A stretch of DNA of 19,985 nt from an uncultured Lachnospiraceae bacterium (GTDB lineage: Bacteria; Bacillota; Clostridia; Lachnospirales; Lachnospiraceae): positions 1-19,985 of the forward strand of contig CALGVA010000023.1 of the NCBI GenBank assembly GCA_937920345.1. Direction: 5' to 3'. Shown here piece by piece: positions 8,275 through 15,557 of the stretch (positions within the stretch are counted from its first letter, which is position 1; each line of letters begins with the position of its first letter). Below the pieces are notes generated by a model. It was not told where the DNA came from. It saw nothing but the letters and a program-made list of their open reading frames with translations, and did not search any database. A program made the position numbers and the translations under genes.

Positions 8275-9126
8275 ATGGAATGGGTTGAAAGTTTAAACCA
8301 GAGCATGCATTATATCGAGGAACATTTGACCGACGAAATTGACTATGAGCAGCTTGGAAGGATTGCCTGCTGCTCCGCCTATCACTATCAGAGGATGTTT
8401 ACTTATATGGCGGGGATCACCCTGGCAGAGTATATCCGAAGAAGAAAAATGTCCTTAGCGGCGGTAGACTTGCAGGGCGGGAATGCCCGGATTATTGATA
8501 TTGCGGAGAAGTACGGCTACAGTTCCCCGACTGCATTTAACAGGGCGTTCCAGTCTTTTCACGGGATGGCCCCATCGTCGGTAAAAGACGAGGGTGTATC
8601 TCTGAAATCTTTTTCTCCCATTGTATTTAAAATTGCTGTGAAAGGAGCAACAGAAATGAACTATAGAATCGAAACAAAAAACGCATTCCGCATCATCGGC
8701 GTATCGGCACCGCTCGATAAAGAAATCGAGAATAATTTTATGGTCGTGCCAAAGATGTGGCAGGAAGCCTCTGTAAATGGAACAATACAGAAACTGGCGG
8801 GAATGATGGATACGCCGCCAATGGGACTTTTGGGTGTGAGTGCCTGCAATGATGAAGAACAATGGAAATATTATATTGCTGTTTCCAGTACACAGACAAG
8901 TGATGCGTTTGAAGAATATACCGTGCCTGCGTCTACCTGGGCAATCTTTTCCGGAACGGGGACAAACCAGTCGATCCAGGAACTGGAACAGCGCATTATA
9001 ACAGAGTGGCTCCCGACTTCCGGGTATGAATATGCCAACGCCCCCGATCTCGAGGTTTACTTGAATCCGGACCCGCAGAACGCACAATATGAGGTATGGA
9101 TACCCGTTGTAAAGAAAAAAGGATAA
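8275..9126 (+). CDS. AraC family regulator with GyrI-like effector domain
   Basis: Transcription regulator of 283 aa. Residues 1-105 form the double helix-turn-helix DNA-binding domain. Helix one region is LGRIACCSAYHYQRMFTYMA; helix two region is IIDIAEKYGYSSPTAFNRAF followed by HGMAPSSVK. Residues about 125-283 are a GyrI-like/BacR effector-binding domain (YRIETKNAFRIIGVSAPL, YEVWIPVVKKKG at the end), the drug-sensing fold of the SoxS/Rob-Rob-C type. AGGAGG stands 6 nt before the ATG. Proteins with this order usually respond to small hydrophobic ligands and control efflux or detoxification genes. No intact target gene follows, only a 12-codon open frame. Confidence 0.93.
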   Translation: MEWVESLNQSMHYIEEHLTDEIDYEQLGRIACCSAYHYQRMFTYMAGITLAEYIRRRKMSLAAVDLQGGNARIIDIAEKYGYSSPTAFNRAFQSFHGMAPSSVKDEGVSLKSFSPIVFKIAVKGATEMNYRIETKNAFRIIGVSAPLDKEIENNFMVVPKMWQEASVNGTIQKLAGMMDTPPMGLLGVSACNDEEQWKYYIAVSSTQTSDAFEEYTVPASTWAIFSGTGTNQSIQELEQRIITEWLPTSGYEYANAPDLEVYLNPDPQNAQYEVWIPVVKKKG

Positions 9127-9137
9127 CGGAGGGACTT

Positions 9138-9176
9138 ATGGACGAGAAATTTTATATGATTCTCATAGATTGCTGA
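9138..9176 (+). pseudogene. Twelve-codon open frame, probable gene remnant
   Basis: Eleven bases after the AraC-type regulator stop, GGAGGG is followed by ATG and MDEKFYMILIDC, then TGA. The ribosome site and spacing look like a true start of a downstream gene, yet the frame closes at once and a convergent gene begins at 9180. It is most easily read as the head of a deleted target gene. A real micropeptide cannot be excluded. Confidence 0.3.
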
Positions 9177-9179
9177 AAC

Positions 9180-10028
9180 TCAGGAAAAATATTCAAATTC
9201 AAATGAAGCCTTGTCTGTTTCAAAAGCAAACAGGGTGCAGCCCTTTATACGAAATCGATAAAAGGCCCGGCAGGATGCACTTTCGTGAATTGTCCGTACC
9301 ATATTTCCCTTCGCCGGGGCCTTAAGCGGCTGTCGGGAAGCTTCCGGCAGCCGAACCTCCAATTCCAGATTCCCTTGTATGACCCGAACCGTTCTGTTTT
9401 GAATCCGCGCGACTCTGGCTCCCAGATACGTGGCAATTCTATACTCTTTTCCCCGCCATAATACAGCACCGATAATACCGGTAAAGTGAATGCCCGCCAT
9501 AGGAATATCCGCCACTGACAGCATCAAAGCCCCGCCCTCAAAGCAGCATTGCGTCCATATATACGCTTTCGGAAATGACCGCCCTCTGTCTCCTTCCCAA
9601 TAACCCCACGCATTCTGAAAAGAATATTCCTGCCCATTAATACATACATTTCCCCTGACTGAATGCCGCATACTCCACACGCTGTGGCGGCATTCCATAA
9701 ACGGCACGAATGCAAACGGTCCCATAATATCATATTTTAACGGAAAAAGCGGGCCGAAATGCAGTTTTCCCGTAACGGTCAACTGTGGCGTGTGTATCGC
9801 CAGATGAAGCCCGTTGTTACCGAACCGGTTCTCTCCGATGAAAATATTCCCCCTTGTCCGCTTAAATGAATCGGCAGTGAACGTAACTGTCCATGCATCA
9901 TGATCCGTAATAACCTGAATAGAACAGGTGCGTCTGAACCCCGCGTTGTGAACGGCAGGTATTACCGCTAAAGTCTGTGTATCAGACTGGCATTTAAAAT
10001 ACCAGCCATAAAAGGAATTATGGTACAT
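9180..10028 (-). CDS. Tocopherol cyclase-like family protein
   Basis: Predicted soluble beta-rich protein of 282 aa without signal peptide. It resembles the tocopherol cyclase family (PF14249 type). The start MYHNSFYGWYFKCQ matches the family's YxGWYfK opening. The central NAWGYWEGDRGRSFPKAYIW followed by TQC corresponds to the GYxExnwG..FP..W.W.Q core. LMLSVADIPMAGIHFTGIIG continues the barrel. Plant and cyanobacterial members close the chromanol ring of vitamin E, but heterotrophic Firmicutes are not known to make tocopherol. The substrate here is therefore unknown and may be a lipid or prenyl compound. GGAG stands 8 nt before the ATG. It is a lone gene, convergent with the AraC-type regulator. 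Confidence 0.75.
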   Translation of the reverse strand: MYHNSFYGWYFKCQSDTQTLAVIPAVHNAGFRRTCSIQVITDHDAWTVTFTADSFKRTRGNIFIGENRFGNNGLHLAIHTPQLTVTGKLHFGPLFPLKYDIMGPFAFVPFMECRHSVWSMRHSVRGNVCINGQEYSFQNAWGYWEGDRGRSFPKAYIWTQCCFEGGALMLSVADIPMAGIHFTGIIGAVLWRGKEYRIATYLGARVARIQNRTVRVIQGNLELEVRLPEASRQPLKAPAKGNMVRTIHESASCRAFYRFRIKGCTLFAFETDKASFEFEYFS

Positions 10029-10077
10029 ATGTTTATCTCCCGCAAATGTTGTTGTGCCCCACGAGCCAGATTATCGT

Positions 10078-10110
10078 AAAAAAATAATGCTTATTTTTCC
10101 ACAAATAAGC
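10078..10110 (-). terminator. Terminator after the first lipoprotein gene
   Basis: Perfect 8-bp stem GCTTATTT/AAATAAGC (10089-10096 and 10103-10110) with a 6-nt loop. On the minus strand it is followed by ATTATTTTTTT. It is AT-rich but well formed, and lies about 57 nt past the lipoprotein stop. Confidence 0.75.
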
Positions 10111-10166
10111 ACTATTTATTCTTCATACAATTATATTGCTGCTCTCACGCTGCATGATTTTTCAAT

Positions 10167-11297
10167 CTATTCCCACTCTCTTATAGTCATCTCATAGACT
10201 CCTGATCCCCCATATTCACCTGCGCTGTCTTCCGTCATCTGGTAGTTCAGAACTTCCACGTTGATCTGGTTCGGAAGAAACATAATGTGAAGCGTTCCCG
10301 CCCCGCCACAGCCATCGTCAGTAAACTCATAAAACAGTTCACCATTTTCAATCGTTCCCACAATATTCTCCACTGACGCAATCTGCCCCGCTACATCCCG
10401 TTTTGCACAAAAGGTTCCGCAAAATTCATTGCCGTTGCTGATACTGCATGTCAGTTCGTTTTCACTCTCCGGCATAGGGTTCTCATATGCCGCAACATAT
10501 CCGGGTCCTACAGTCCATTTTCCAGTGTAGCTCTCATAATTTGTAAGTGGTTCATTTTCATTTGTCAGTTGAAGAAGACGTTTGATATCCTTCGCCAGCA
10601 CATTGCTTTCCCATGGAAGATAGTCGTTGATCTTATCGCTGAGTTCCTCATGATAAGTAAAGTAGTCACCATAGTCTTCATATATCCGCACTGCTACATG
10701 CGGTATCGCGCCCTGCGGTCCGATGCCCGTCATATACTCCGCTCCGATGACCACGTCCTCTTTCCCATCAGCATTCGTATCCGTAAACATGACAAACTTC
10801 ACGTCCCAATAAAACCCGTGACCACTGGTATGGTCTTCGTCGATATACGGAAACTGATACAGAATTTCTTCGTCTTTTAATAGATAGAAAGTTACATCCT
10901 CCTGCAAGTCTCTCTCCGAAGGAGCCGGTTCATATGTTACAAACCTTACTTCTCCCCAGTCATTTAACTCTACCTGAAAAGACTGCTCTTCTATGATTCT
11001 CTCCCCATCCAGCTGGTCCTGTACCTTATCACTGAAAATTTCCTCCGGTATCTGTTCAGGCTCCTCTGTCTGCTCCGGCTGCTCCAACTCTTCCGGTTGA
11101 TTCGGGACTGCGTCATCTAATAAAGCTTCCTCTCCTACATTCTGCTGTAATTGTGAAGCGGTATCTACCGCTTCCCGCTCTGTCCCCTTCTGTATTTCCT
11201 GCCCTTCACATCCTGCAAGTAACATGAGTGCCGCCGCAATTTCTAATAATGCTATGGCTCTCTCCTTCTTCTTATCGTGCATTAATATTTCGTTCAT
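10167..11297 (-). CDS. Acidic lipoprotein with Ca-loop-like segment
   Basis: Predicted membrane-anchored surface lipoprotein of 376 aa. The N-terminus carries lysines and arginine (DKKKER), a hydrophobic stretch and a lipobox LLAGC with the cysteine at residue 30. A glutamate inside the hydrophobic part (E19) is unusual. Residues about 32-95 are an acidic, glutamine- and proline-rich spacer (EQPEQTEEPEQIPEE). The C-terminal domain (about 105-376) includes MFTDTNADGKEDVVIGAEYM, which looks like an FG-GAP/VCBS or EF-hand-like calcium loop (DTNADGKED). Function is unknown. The ATG at 11297 follows GAGG by 10 nt and overlaps the tail of the GNAT remnant. A second lipoprotein with the same architecture lies at 12114-12905. 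Confidence 0.8.
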   Translation of the reverse strand: MNEILMHDKKKERAIALLEIAAALMLLAGCEGQEIQKGTEREAVDTASQLQQNVGEEALLDDAVPNQPEELEQPEQTEEPEQIPEEIFSDKVQDQLDGERIIEEQSFQVELNDWGEVRFVTYEPAPSERDLQEDVTFYLLKDEEILYQFPYIDEDHTSGHGFYWDVKFVMFTDTNADGKEDVVIGAEYMTGIGPQGAIPHVAVRIYEDYGDYFTYHEELSDKINDYLPWESNVLAKDIKRLLQLTNENEPLTNYESYTGKWTVGPGYVAAYENPMPESENELTCSISNGNEFCGTFCAKRDVAGQIASVENIVGTIENGELFYEFTDDGCGGAGTLHIMFLPNQINVEVLNYQMTEDSAGEYGGSGVYEMTIREWE

Positions 11298-11640
11298 TCC
11301 CTTCTTTCCTCATTGTGGTTTCATTTCTTTGATTATACCATCTCATAGAATGATATTTTGACTCATGATTAACAAACCCGACAGACTTATATAAAGGGTA
11401 TCCTTCTTCTGTGGACTGCAGTTCTACAAAACTCAGATTTTTTTCCACTGCATCTGACAGAAGTCGCTTCATCAGCATCCTGGCGTATCCTTTATGGCGA
11501 TATAGCGGGGTTGTATATACATTCAATACCATTCCAGTCCTGCCAGTGATAAATGCCGGGCTGTTCGGTTTTTCAACTACCAATAAAAAGGCACAGGCAG
11601 CAATTTTTTCTTTATCCCGGATCAGATAACAAAAGATATT
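11272..11640 (-). pseudogene. GNAT acetyltransferase, 5'-truncated
   Basis: Only the C-terminal two thirds of a GNAT N-acetyltransferase remain. From 11640 downwards the frame reads NIFCYLIRDKEKIAACAFLL, then the acetyl-CoA binding core YTTPLYRHKGYARMLMKRLL (the RxxGxA loop as RHKGYA) and the final strand GYPLYKSVGFVNHE. A stop codon lies directly upstream at 11641-11643. No good start codon precedes the homologous part; the first candidate is a TTG at 11583. The N-terminal helices are missing, so the protein should be inactive. Sequence upstream of the break belongs to a response regulator control region on the other strand. The 3' end overlaps the lipoprotein start by 26 bases, probably an original arrangement. 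Confidence 0.8.
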
Positions 11641-11692
11641 TCACATACATTCCACATGCCTATGATACACTATTCATAAAGGAGGCGCAACG

Positions 11693-11943
11693 ATGGCAAC
11701 TTTATTGATTGTTGAAGATGACCGCAAGACCAACGAGGCAATCTGCCCTATCCACGCAAAGGACGAAATCGGATTGCTGGCACAAAATTTCAATGACCTG
11801 TATTCTAATCTCTTGTCTACTATTGAGCAGCTGGAACAGGAAAAATCCGGATCAGCAAAATGGAACGGGCAAAGGTGAACTTTCTCCGGGCTGCATCCCA
11901 TGAACTCAAAACTCCCGTGACTGCACTGAACGCTGAGCAATGA
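11693..11943 (+). pseudogene. Response regulator-histidine kinase deletion remnant
   Basis: GGAGG is followed by ATG and MATLLIVEDDRKTNEAI, the first strand and acidic pocket of an OmpR-type response regulator. After residue 17 or so the sequence jumps to DEIGLLAQNFNDLYSNLLS and TIEQLEQEK, the end of a HAMP domain and linker of a sensor kinase. The reading frame is then lost in an A-run (11841-11845, one A short). In the next frame KMERAKVNFLRAASHELKTP and VTALNA give the HisKA box with the phosphorylatable histidine at 11899-11901. Homology stops there and the frame ends at a TGA (11941-11943). One deletion thus joined two genes of a two-component operon, a second cut the kinase after its H box, and a 1-base loss shifted the frame. 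Confidence 0.85.
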
Positions 11944-11983
11944 TCTCAGCGGCGCGGGCTAAAATGGTTTCTTTTGTGTTCAT
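11937..11983 (-). pseudogene. TetR-like regulator, first codons only
   Basis: On the minus strand AAAGGAGG lies 7 nt before ATG, and the frame reads MNTKETILARAAEIIAQ, a typical first helix of a TetR/AcrR regulator. It then runs into sequence antisense to the kinase remnant and stops at 11906-11908. Helix-turn-helix and ligand domain are gone. The promoter and a palindromic operator upstream are intact. The family call rests on 17 residues. Confidence 0.5.
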
Positions 11984-12069
11984 ATAGATGCCTCCTTTGT
12001 GTGATGGAAATTCAAAAATGCGGTATGCCGTTCTTGCTTAAATAGCGAAAACACACCTTAATTTTTTCC

Positions 12070-12103
12070 ATTATACAATATACCGGAAAGATTGTATTGT
12101 ATA
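12070..12103 (-). promoter_or_regulatory. Operator/promoter of the TetR-like remnant
   Basis: Dyad TATACAATA (12072-12080) and TATTGTATA (12095-12103) with a 14-bp spacer. On the minus strand an exact TATAAT (12070-12075) sits inside one arm, with a poor -35 (AATACA, 17-nt spacer). The layout fits an autoregulated repressor promoter. A 19/20 copy of one half occurs at 17904-17923. Confidence 0.5.
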
Positions 12104-12113
12104 TTTTTGACAT

Positions 12114-12905
12114 CTACATATTCTCAACAGCTATTTCCTCTTTTGGGAATGTATTTACTTCAGCAGCGAAAATTTTGCTGCATAATTCTGAATATTCATC
12201 ATATGTAATTTCAGCTTTATTCAATGTATATTTTATTCCAGCCTCTGCATTATTGGGGTCAAATTCCTCACCGAAATTCATTTCTGCTGCTAAGTTATCA
12301 GCTCCTTCAAATTTTTCCATATGGTAAAATTCAAATCCTGCACTCGACCGGTTGCTGTACATAATCCATACGGCTCCATTATAACAGGTATAAGAAAGAG
12401 TGAGCGCAGTGCCCTCTCCTGCAGCAAATGCATATACCTTATTATCTCGTGCATCAAGATATATTCCTCCATAAGGCCCGTTAATGATCAGTTCGTTTTC
12501 TCCATCATTGTCAAGATCAACTTTCTCTCCGATAGAATATGCATCCCATTCCTCAGAATCCATATTTAAATCGCTGATAGAAAATGTCGATGCCGAATCT
12601 TCAAAGTCAACTGCGCCTATCAATCCATTGATAAAGGAATCTAACAACTCATCTGCCGTTGCTTCCGGACCTGTATCCGCAGCATCCTGCATATTGCTTT
12701 CCTCCTGATTTTCCGGGAGATCATCTATGAAATCATCTATGTTAGCTTCTGCTTCATCGGATACTGCCTGCGGTTTTTCTTCATAAATTTCTTTGGTGCT
12801 GCCCTCTATATCCATTTGAGCATTGCCGGAATCCTCCCTCCGGGCACATGACGAAAGCGTACCCATAAGCATTATCATTGTCATTACCATTTTCATTTTT
12901 TTCAT
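12114..12905 (-). CDS. Acidic lipoprotein with Ca-loop-like segment
   Basis: Predicted surface lipoprotein of 263 aa. Methionine-rich signal peptide MKKMKMVMTMIMLMGTLSSC has lipobox LSSC with the lipidated cysteine at residue 20. Residues about 25-90 are an acidic linker. The globular part (about 95-263) includes VDLDNDGENELIINGPYGGI, an FG-GAP/EF-hand-like DxDNDGxxE loop, then YTCYNGAVWIMYSNRSSAGF. No enzymatic motif was recognised. GAGG lies 10 nt upstream of the ATG. It follows the LytTR regulator gene on the same strand after about 260 nt and could be a target of that system (inference). Overall plan is shared with the lipoprotein at 10167-11297. Confidence 0.8.
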   Translation of the reverse strand: MKKMKMVMTMIMLMGTLSSCARREDSGNAQMDIEGSTKEIYEEKPQAVSDEAEANIDDFIDDLPENQEESNMQDAADTGPEATADELLDSFINGLIGAVDFEDSASTFSISDLNMDSEEWDAYSIGEKVDLDNDGENELIINGPYGGIYLDARDNKVYAFAAGEGTALTLSYTCYNGAVWIMYSNRSSAGFEFYHMEKFEGADNLAAEMNFGEEFDPNNAEAGIKYTLNKAEITYDEYSELCSKIFAAEVNTFPKEEIAVENM

Positions 12906-13164
12906 AAGTCATTTTCCTCACTTCTGCGCTGTATCTCTTCACTTTTCCCGCGCCCTCACTACATGATACCTGTTTTTTCTATCATGGTGTTTTACAGTTA
13001 ACGGCATTAGAAATTTCACTTTCGGCCCTGTAAAGGCGTCCATATGTTTTGACAGGAGCCGGCTGCGGAAATTTGTTCTGTTGCTTACTGTTTTTATACC
13101 TCACTGTGGAAGAAATGACATGCTGTCTGCATAAAAGACGCATTTTTTGCACAAACGACACAAA
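12906..13164 (-). promoter_or_regulatory. Leader region of the second lipoprotein gene
   Basis: About 260 bases without a gene. Visible are a perfect 7-bp dyad CATGATA/TATCATG (12962-12968 and 12980-12986), a lone ACAGTTAAC (12994-13002) close to the LytTR half-site consensus, and a TATAAA (minus strand, 13093-13098) without a good -35. No clear terminator for the upstream LytTR regulator gene was found. Confidence 0.35.
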
Positions 13165-13869
13165 TTAATCATCGAACAGCATTCTCCATTTGAAAAACTC
13201 TTTCTTAAACTCCTTGCTGTGAACTCTGCCGATTGCTATCTTTAACCCGTTACAAAGCATAATCTCATGGCTGTTTACACTTTCAATATATTTTAAATTA
13301 ACAATATACGAACGCTGTACATAAAAAAAAACGAATGGCGACAGGCTTTGCGCTGTTTCAGATATCCGCCCTTCACAAATATGCTCACTGCCGTTCAGCA
13401 TGAGATATCTTAATTTTCTTCCATTTGTCTCAATAAGCAAAAGTTCTCTTAAGTTTAACTTGAGCTGAATCCCTGCGGTATCCTTACAATAAATAATTCG
13501 TTCCTGAATCCTGGTTTTAAAGAAGAAATCAAGTGCCTCATCCATTTCTTCCAAATATTTTTTGTCGATGTATCGAAATGCATTAACCTTGTATCCGTAC
13601 CTGGCCATTTCTGTATGTGATGTTAAAAAGCATATCTTGCACTGGCTTCCGGAATTCACCAGTTTTTCAGCTATCCTGAAACCGTCTTCGCCCTCTGCAA
13701 GTTCAATATCCAGAAACAATAAATCTGCATCTGCATTTTCCATAAAGTCTCTCTCATTGTCATATGCTTTAATCCGGGCAGAAATATTTTTATCCATGCA
13801 GTATTTTTCAATTGATGCCTTTATCTTATTCCTCCATACTGCTTCATCTTCCACAATACATATTTTCAT
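13165..13869 (-). CDS. LytTR-family response regulator (AgrA-like)
   Basis: Cytoplasmic transcription regulator of 234 aa. Receiver domain at 1-120: acidic pocket E7-D8-E9, phosphoacceptor D54 in LLFLDIELAEGEDGF, conserved threonine in CFLTSH and lysine in RYIDKKY. The LytTR DNA-binding domain spans about 130-232 (LLLIETNGRKLRYLML, FFYVQRSYIVNLKYIES, IAIGRVHSKEFKKEF). The start overlaps the kinase stop as ATGA, and GGAGGAGG lies inside the kinase end, so the pair is translationally coupled. Such regulators usually bind paired direct repeats of about 9 bp. Targets are not identified; the nearest candidate is the lipoprotein gene downstream. Confidence 0.93.
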   Translation of the reverse strand: MKICIVEDEAVWRNKIKASIEKYCMDKNISARIKAYDNERDFMENADADLLFLDIELAEGEDGFRIAEKLVNSGSQCKICFLTSHTEMARYGYKVNAFRYIDKKYLEEMDEALDFFFKTRIQERIIYCKDTAGIQLKLNLRELLLIETNGRKLRYLMLNGSEHICEGRISETAQSLSPFVFFYVQRSYIVNLKYIESVNSHEIMLCNGLKIAIGRVHSKEFKKEFFKWRMLFDD

Positions 13870-15176
13870 ACCCTGTCCTCCTCCGGGAGCATACCCTTTG
13901 GGATAGCAATACCGATTTTAAACATTGCTTCTCCATTTTCCACTATAGACTCCATATAATACTCCCCATGATATTTTTGGATTGTTGCAGGAATATTTTT
14001 CAGACCAAATCCATGATTAGCCATATCTGCTTTCGATGTCCTGAGAGAACCTTTTGAGATATTTATTTCTTTAGCCACACTATTGCTTACAACAATAAAA
14101 ATTTCTTTCTTATGATCTATAATTTCAACCCGGATTTTAGGCATAGCTGTTTGTACTGCTGCTTCCAGGGCATTCTGCAATATATTTCCCATCAGTGTTG
14201 TAATATCAAACATCTCAAGACCGGTTTTCCCTGTCAGTTTTCCTGTTACTGCAAAATCTATATTTTCCTTTTTGGCCAGATATAAATAATAATTCAAGAT
14301 TACATCAAGCAGACCGTCTCCTGTGTGGATTTTTAACTCAAACCCGTCCTGTATATTCCAAATGGTATCTATGTACTCTTTGATTTCTTCTGTCCTTTTT
14401 TCATTCGCCAGTTCTCTAAGAACGCCCATATGATTTACCAGATCATGCTTAAAACATCGTACAGCCACCGACTGCTGTAACTGATAATCGTACTGCTGTT
14501 TTTGCATATACATAAAAGATTGCAATTCCCTGTTCTGCCTGTCTGACAGTATATTTTTAATGGCAAAGCCAAGCGTAAGAAAAATGGAATAAACCGCCCC
14601 TGCTATGCTGATGAAAAATACCACATAGGCATCTAAACCATACATTGCATGATTTTCGTCAAAGAAAAGAAAAACAAAATTATAGAACATCTGGAAAATA
14701 CTACTCTGGATTAAAAGCGCAGACTTATACTTAAATTTTATATCGCATAAATATACGTCATTTTTCCTGAGGAGCCGCAGGTATACCAGAAAATACACCA
14801 GAAATGAAAGAAGATAGGCAGGTTCCATCCACCATGCTATACCTGTACCGTCAACTCCTCCGCCTATTAAAACAACCTGTATCAGCATGACACTGAACGT
14901 ATCAATGATGCCCGTAAAATACATAAGGACAGCGCTCAGTACGAACAGATGCCACAATCTATCCTCAAAAAATAAACATATGGAAATTACACTCCAAAAT
15001 ATATAAACAATCGGGGAGTTTGTATCAAAATATATGTTGTAAATCCCGGCAGACAACATAGTCAAAACCGATGCTCCAATAAAAAGTCTGTTTTTTCTCG
15101 GGTTTAACCTGAATCCATAATGAATGATAAAAAGATATATTAAATAATTTGATATATTGTCTACAATATAAATCAT
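13866..15176 (-). CDS. GHKL sensor histidine kinase (AgrC-like)
   Basis: Membrane sensor kinase of 436 aa. The N-terminal 190 residues contain about six hydrophobic segments without a large extracellular domain, as in peptide-sensing AgrC-type kinases. A linker helix (LQSFMYMQKQQYDYQLQQ) leads to the H box CFKHDLVNHMGVLRELANEK with the phosphorylatable H244. The GHKL ATPase domain has N box NILQNALEAAVQ and glycine-rich NHGFGLKNIPATIQKYHGEY. AGAGGGG lies 5 nt before the ATG. Its promoter lies just upstream, inside a chance open frame. No AgrB protease or AgrD precursor gene is present in the window, so the signal is unknown. Confidence 0.92.
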   Translation of the reverse strand: MIYIVDNISNYLIYLFIIHYGFRLNPRKNRLFIGASVLTMLSAGIYNIYFDTNSPIVYIFWSVISICLFFEDRLWHLFVLSAVLMYFTGIIDTFSVMLIQVVLIGGGVDGTGIAWWMEPAYLLSFLVYFLVYLRLLRKNDVYLCDIKFKYKSALLIQSSIFQMFYNFVFLFFDENHAMYGLDAYVVFFISIAGAVYSIFLTLGFAIKNILSDRQNRELQSFMYMQKQQYDYQLQQSVAVRCFKHDLVNHMGVLRELANEKRTEEIKEYIDTIWNIQDGFELKIHTGDGLLDVILNYYLYLAKKENIDFAVTGKLTGKTGLEMFDITTLMGNILQNALEAAVQTAMPKIRVEIIDHKKEIFIVVSNSVAKEINISKGSLRTSKADMANHGFGLKNIPATIQKYHGEYYMESIVENGEAMFKIGIAIPKGMLPEEDRV

Positions 15177-15247
15177 GAAAACCCCTCTTTTGTTTCCTGC
15201 TTACTCTGGCAAAAATCCATTCCTGTTAAAGCCAGATCATCTACTGA

Positions 15248-15276
15248 ATTATAGCATAGAAATTTATTCTTGCCTA
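15248..15276 (-). promoter_or_regulatory. Promoter of the GHKL/LytTR operon
   Basis: Minus strand TAGGCA (15271-15276), 17-nt spacer, exact TATAAT (15248-15253), about 70 nt ahead of the kinase ATG. Its presence argues that the open frame crossing it is not coding in this part. Confidence 0.6.
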
Positions 15277-15316
15277 AAAGATATACAAAAGCGTAGGCAC
15301 CGTAAGCCATAACACA

Positions 15317-15523
15317 AAAAGTCTTTATTTTTGAATACTTTCCTTCTATGAGTGTCTTATACCAATTTCTATTCAACAGATGGTGACAAAGAAACATCAC
15401 TATCATTGCTACACCAAAACACTCGTGAGCCACCTCGCCAATTAAATTATAGGCCATGATCAACTATATAAATAGTATAATAAGAAAATCCGCCACAATT
15501 TGAATACTTCTCTTTACAGTCAC
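15317..15523 (-). pseudogene. DUF4405 membrane protein, nonsense mutation and 3' truncation
   Basis: GAGGGG stands 5 nt before a GTG (15523), and the frame reads VTVKRSIQIVADFLIILFI, then an in-frame TAG (15464-15466), then LIMAYNLIGEVAHECFGVAM, FLCHHLLNRNWYKTLIEGKY and SKIKTF. This is the N-terminal half of a DUF4405 protein, with histidines that may bind heme (AHE, CHH). The frame stays open to 15173, but past residue 49 after the stop it no longer resembles the family and crosses the kinase promoter. The gene therefore has an amber mutation and has lost its 3' half. It follows the flavodoxin fragment by 34 nt, the same order as the intact pair at 17911-16798. Confidence 0.8.
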
Positions 15524-15557
15524 TTTAACCCCTCTACTGGCAAAAATCTGTTTCGTT

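Noticed and set aside
15173..15463. 96-residue frame as an intact small protein or AgrD-type peptide gene
   Set aside because: Its first half is the inside of a DUF4405 gene, its second half crosses a good promoter, and no autoinducer motif is present.
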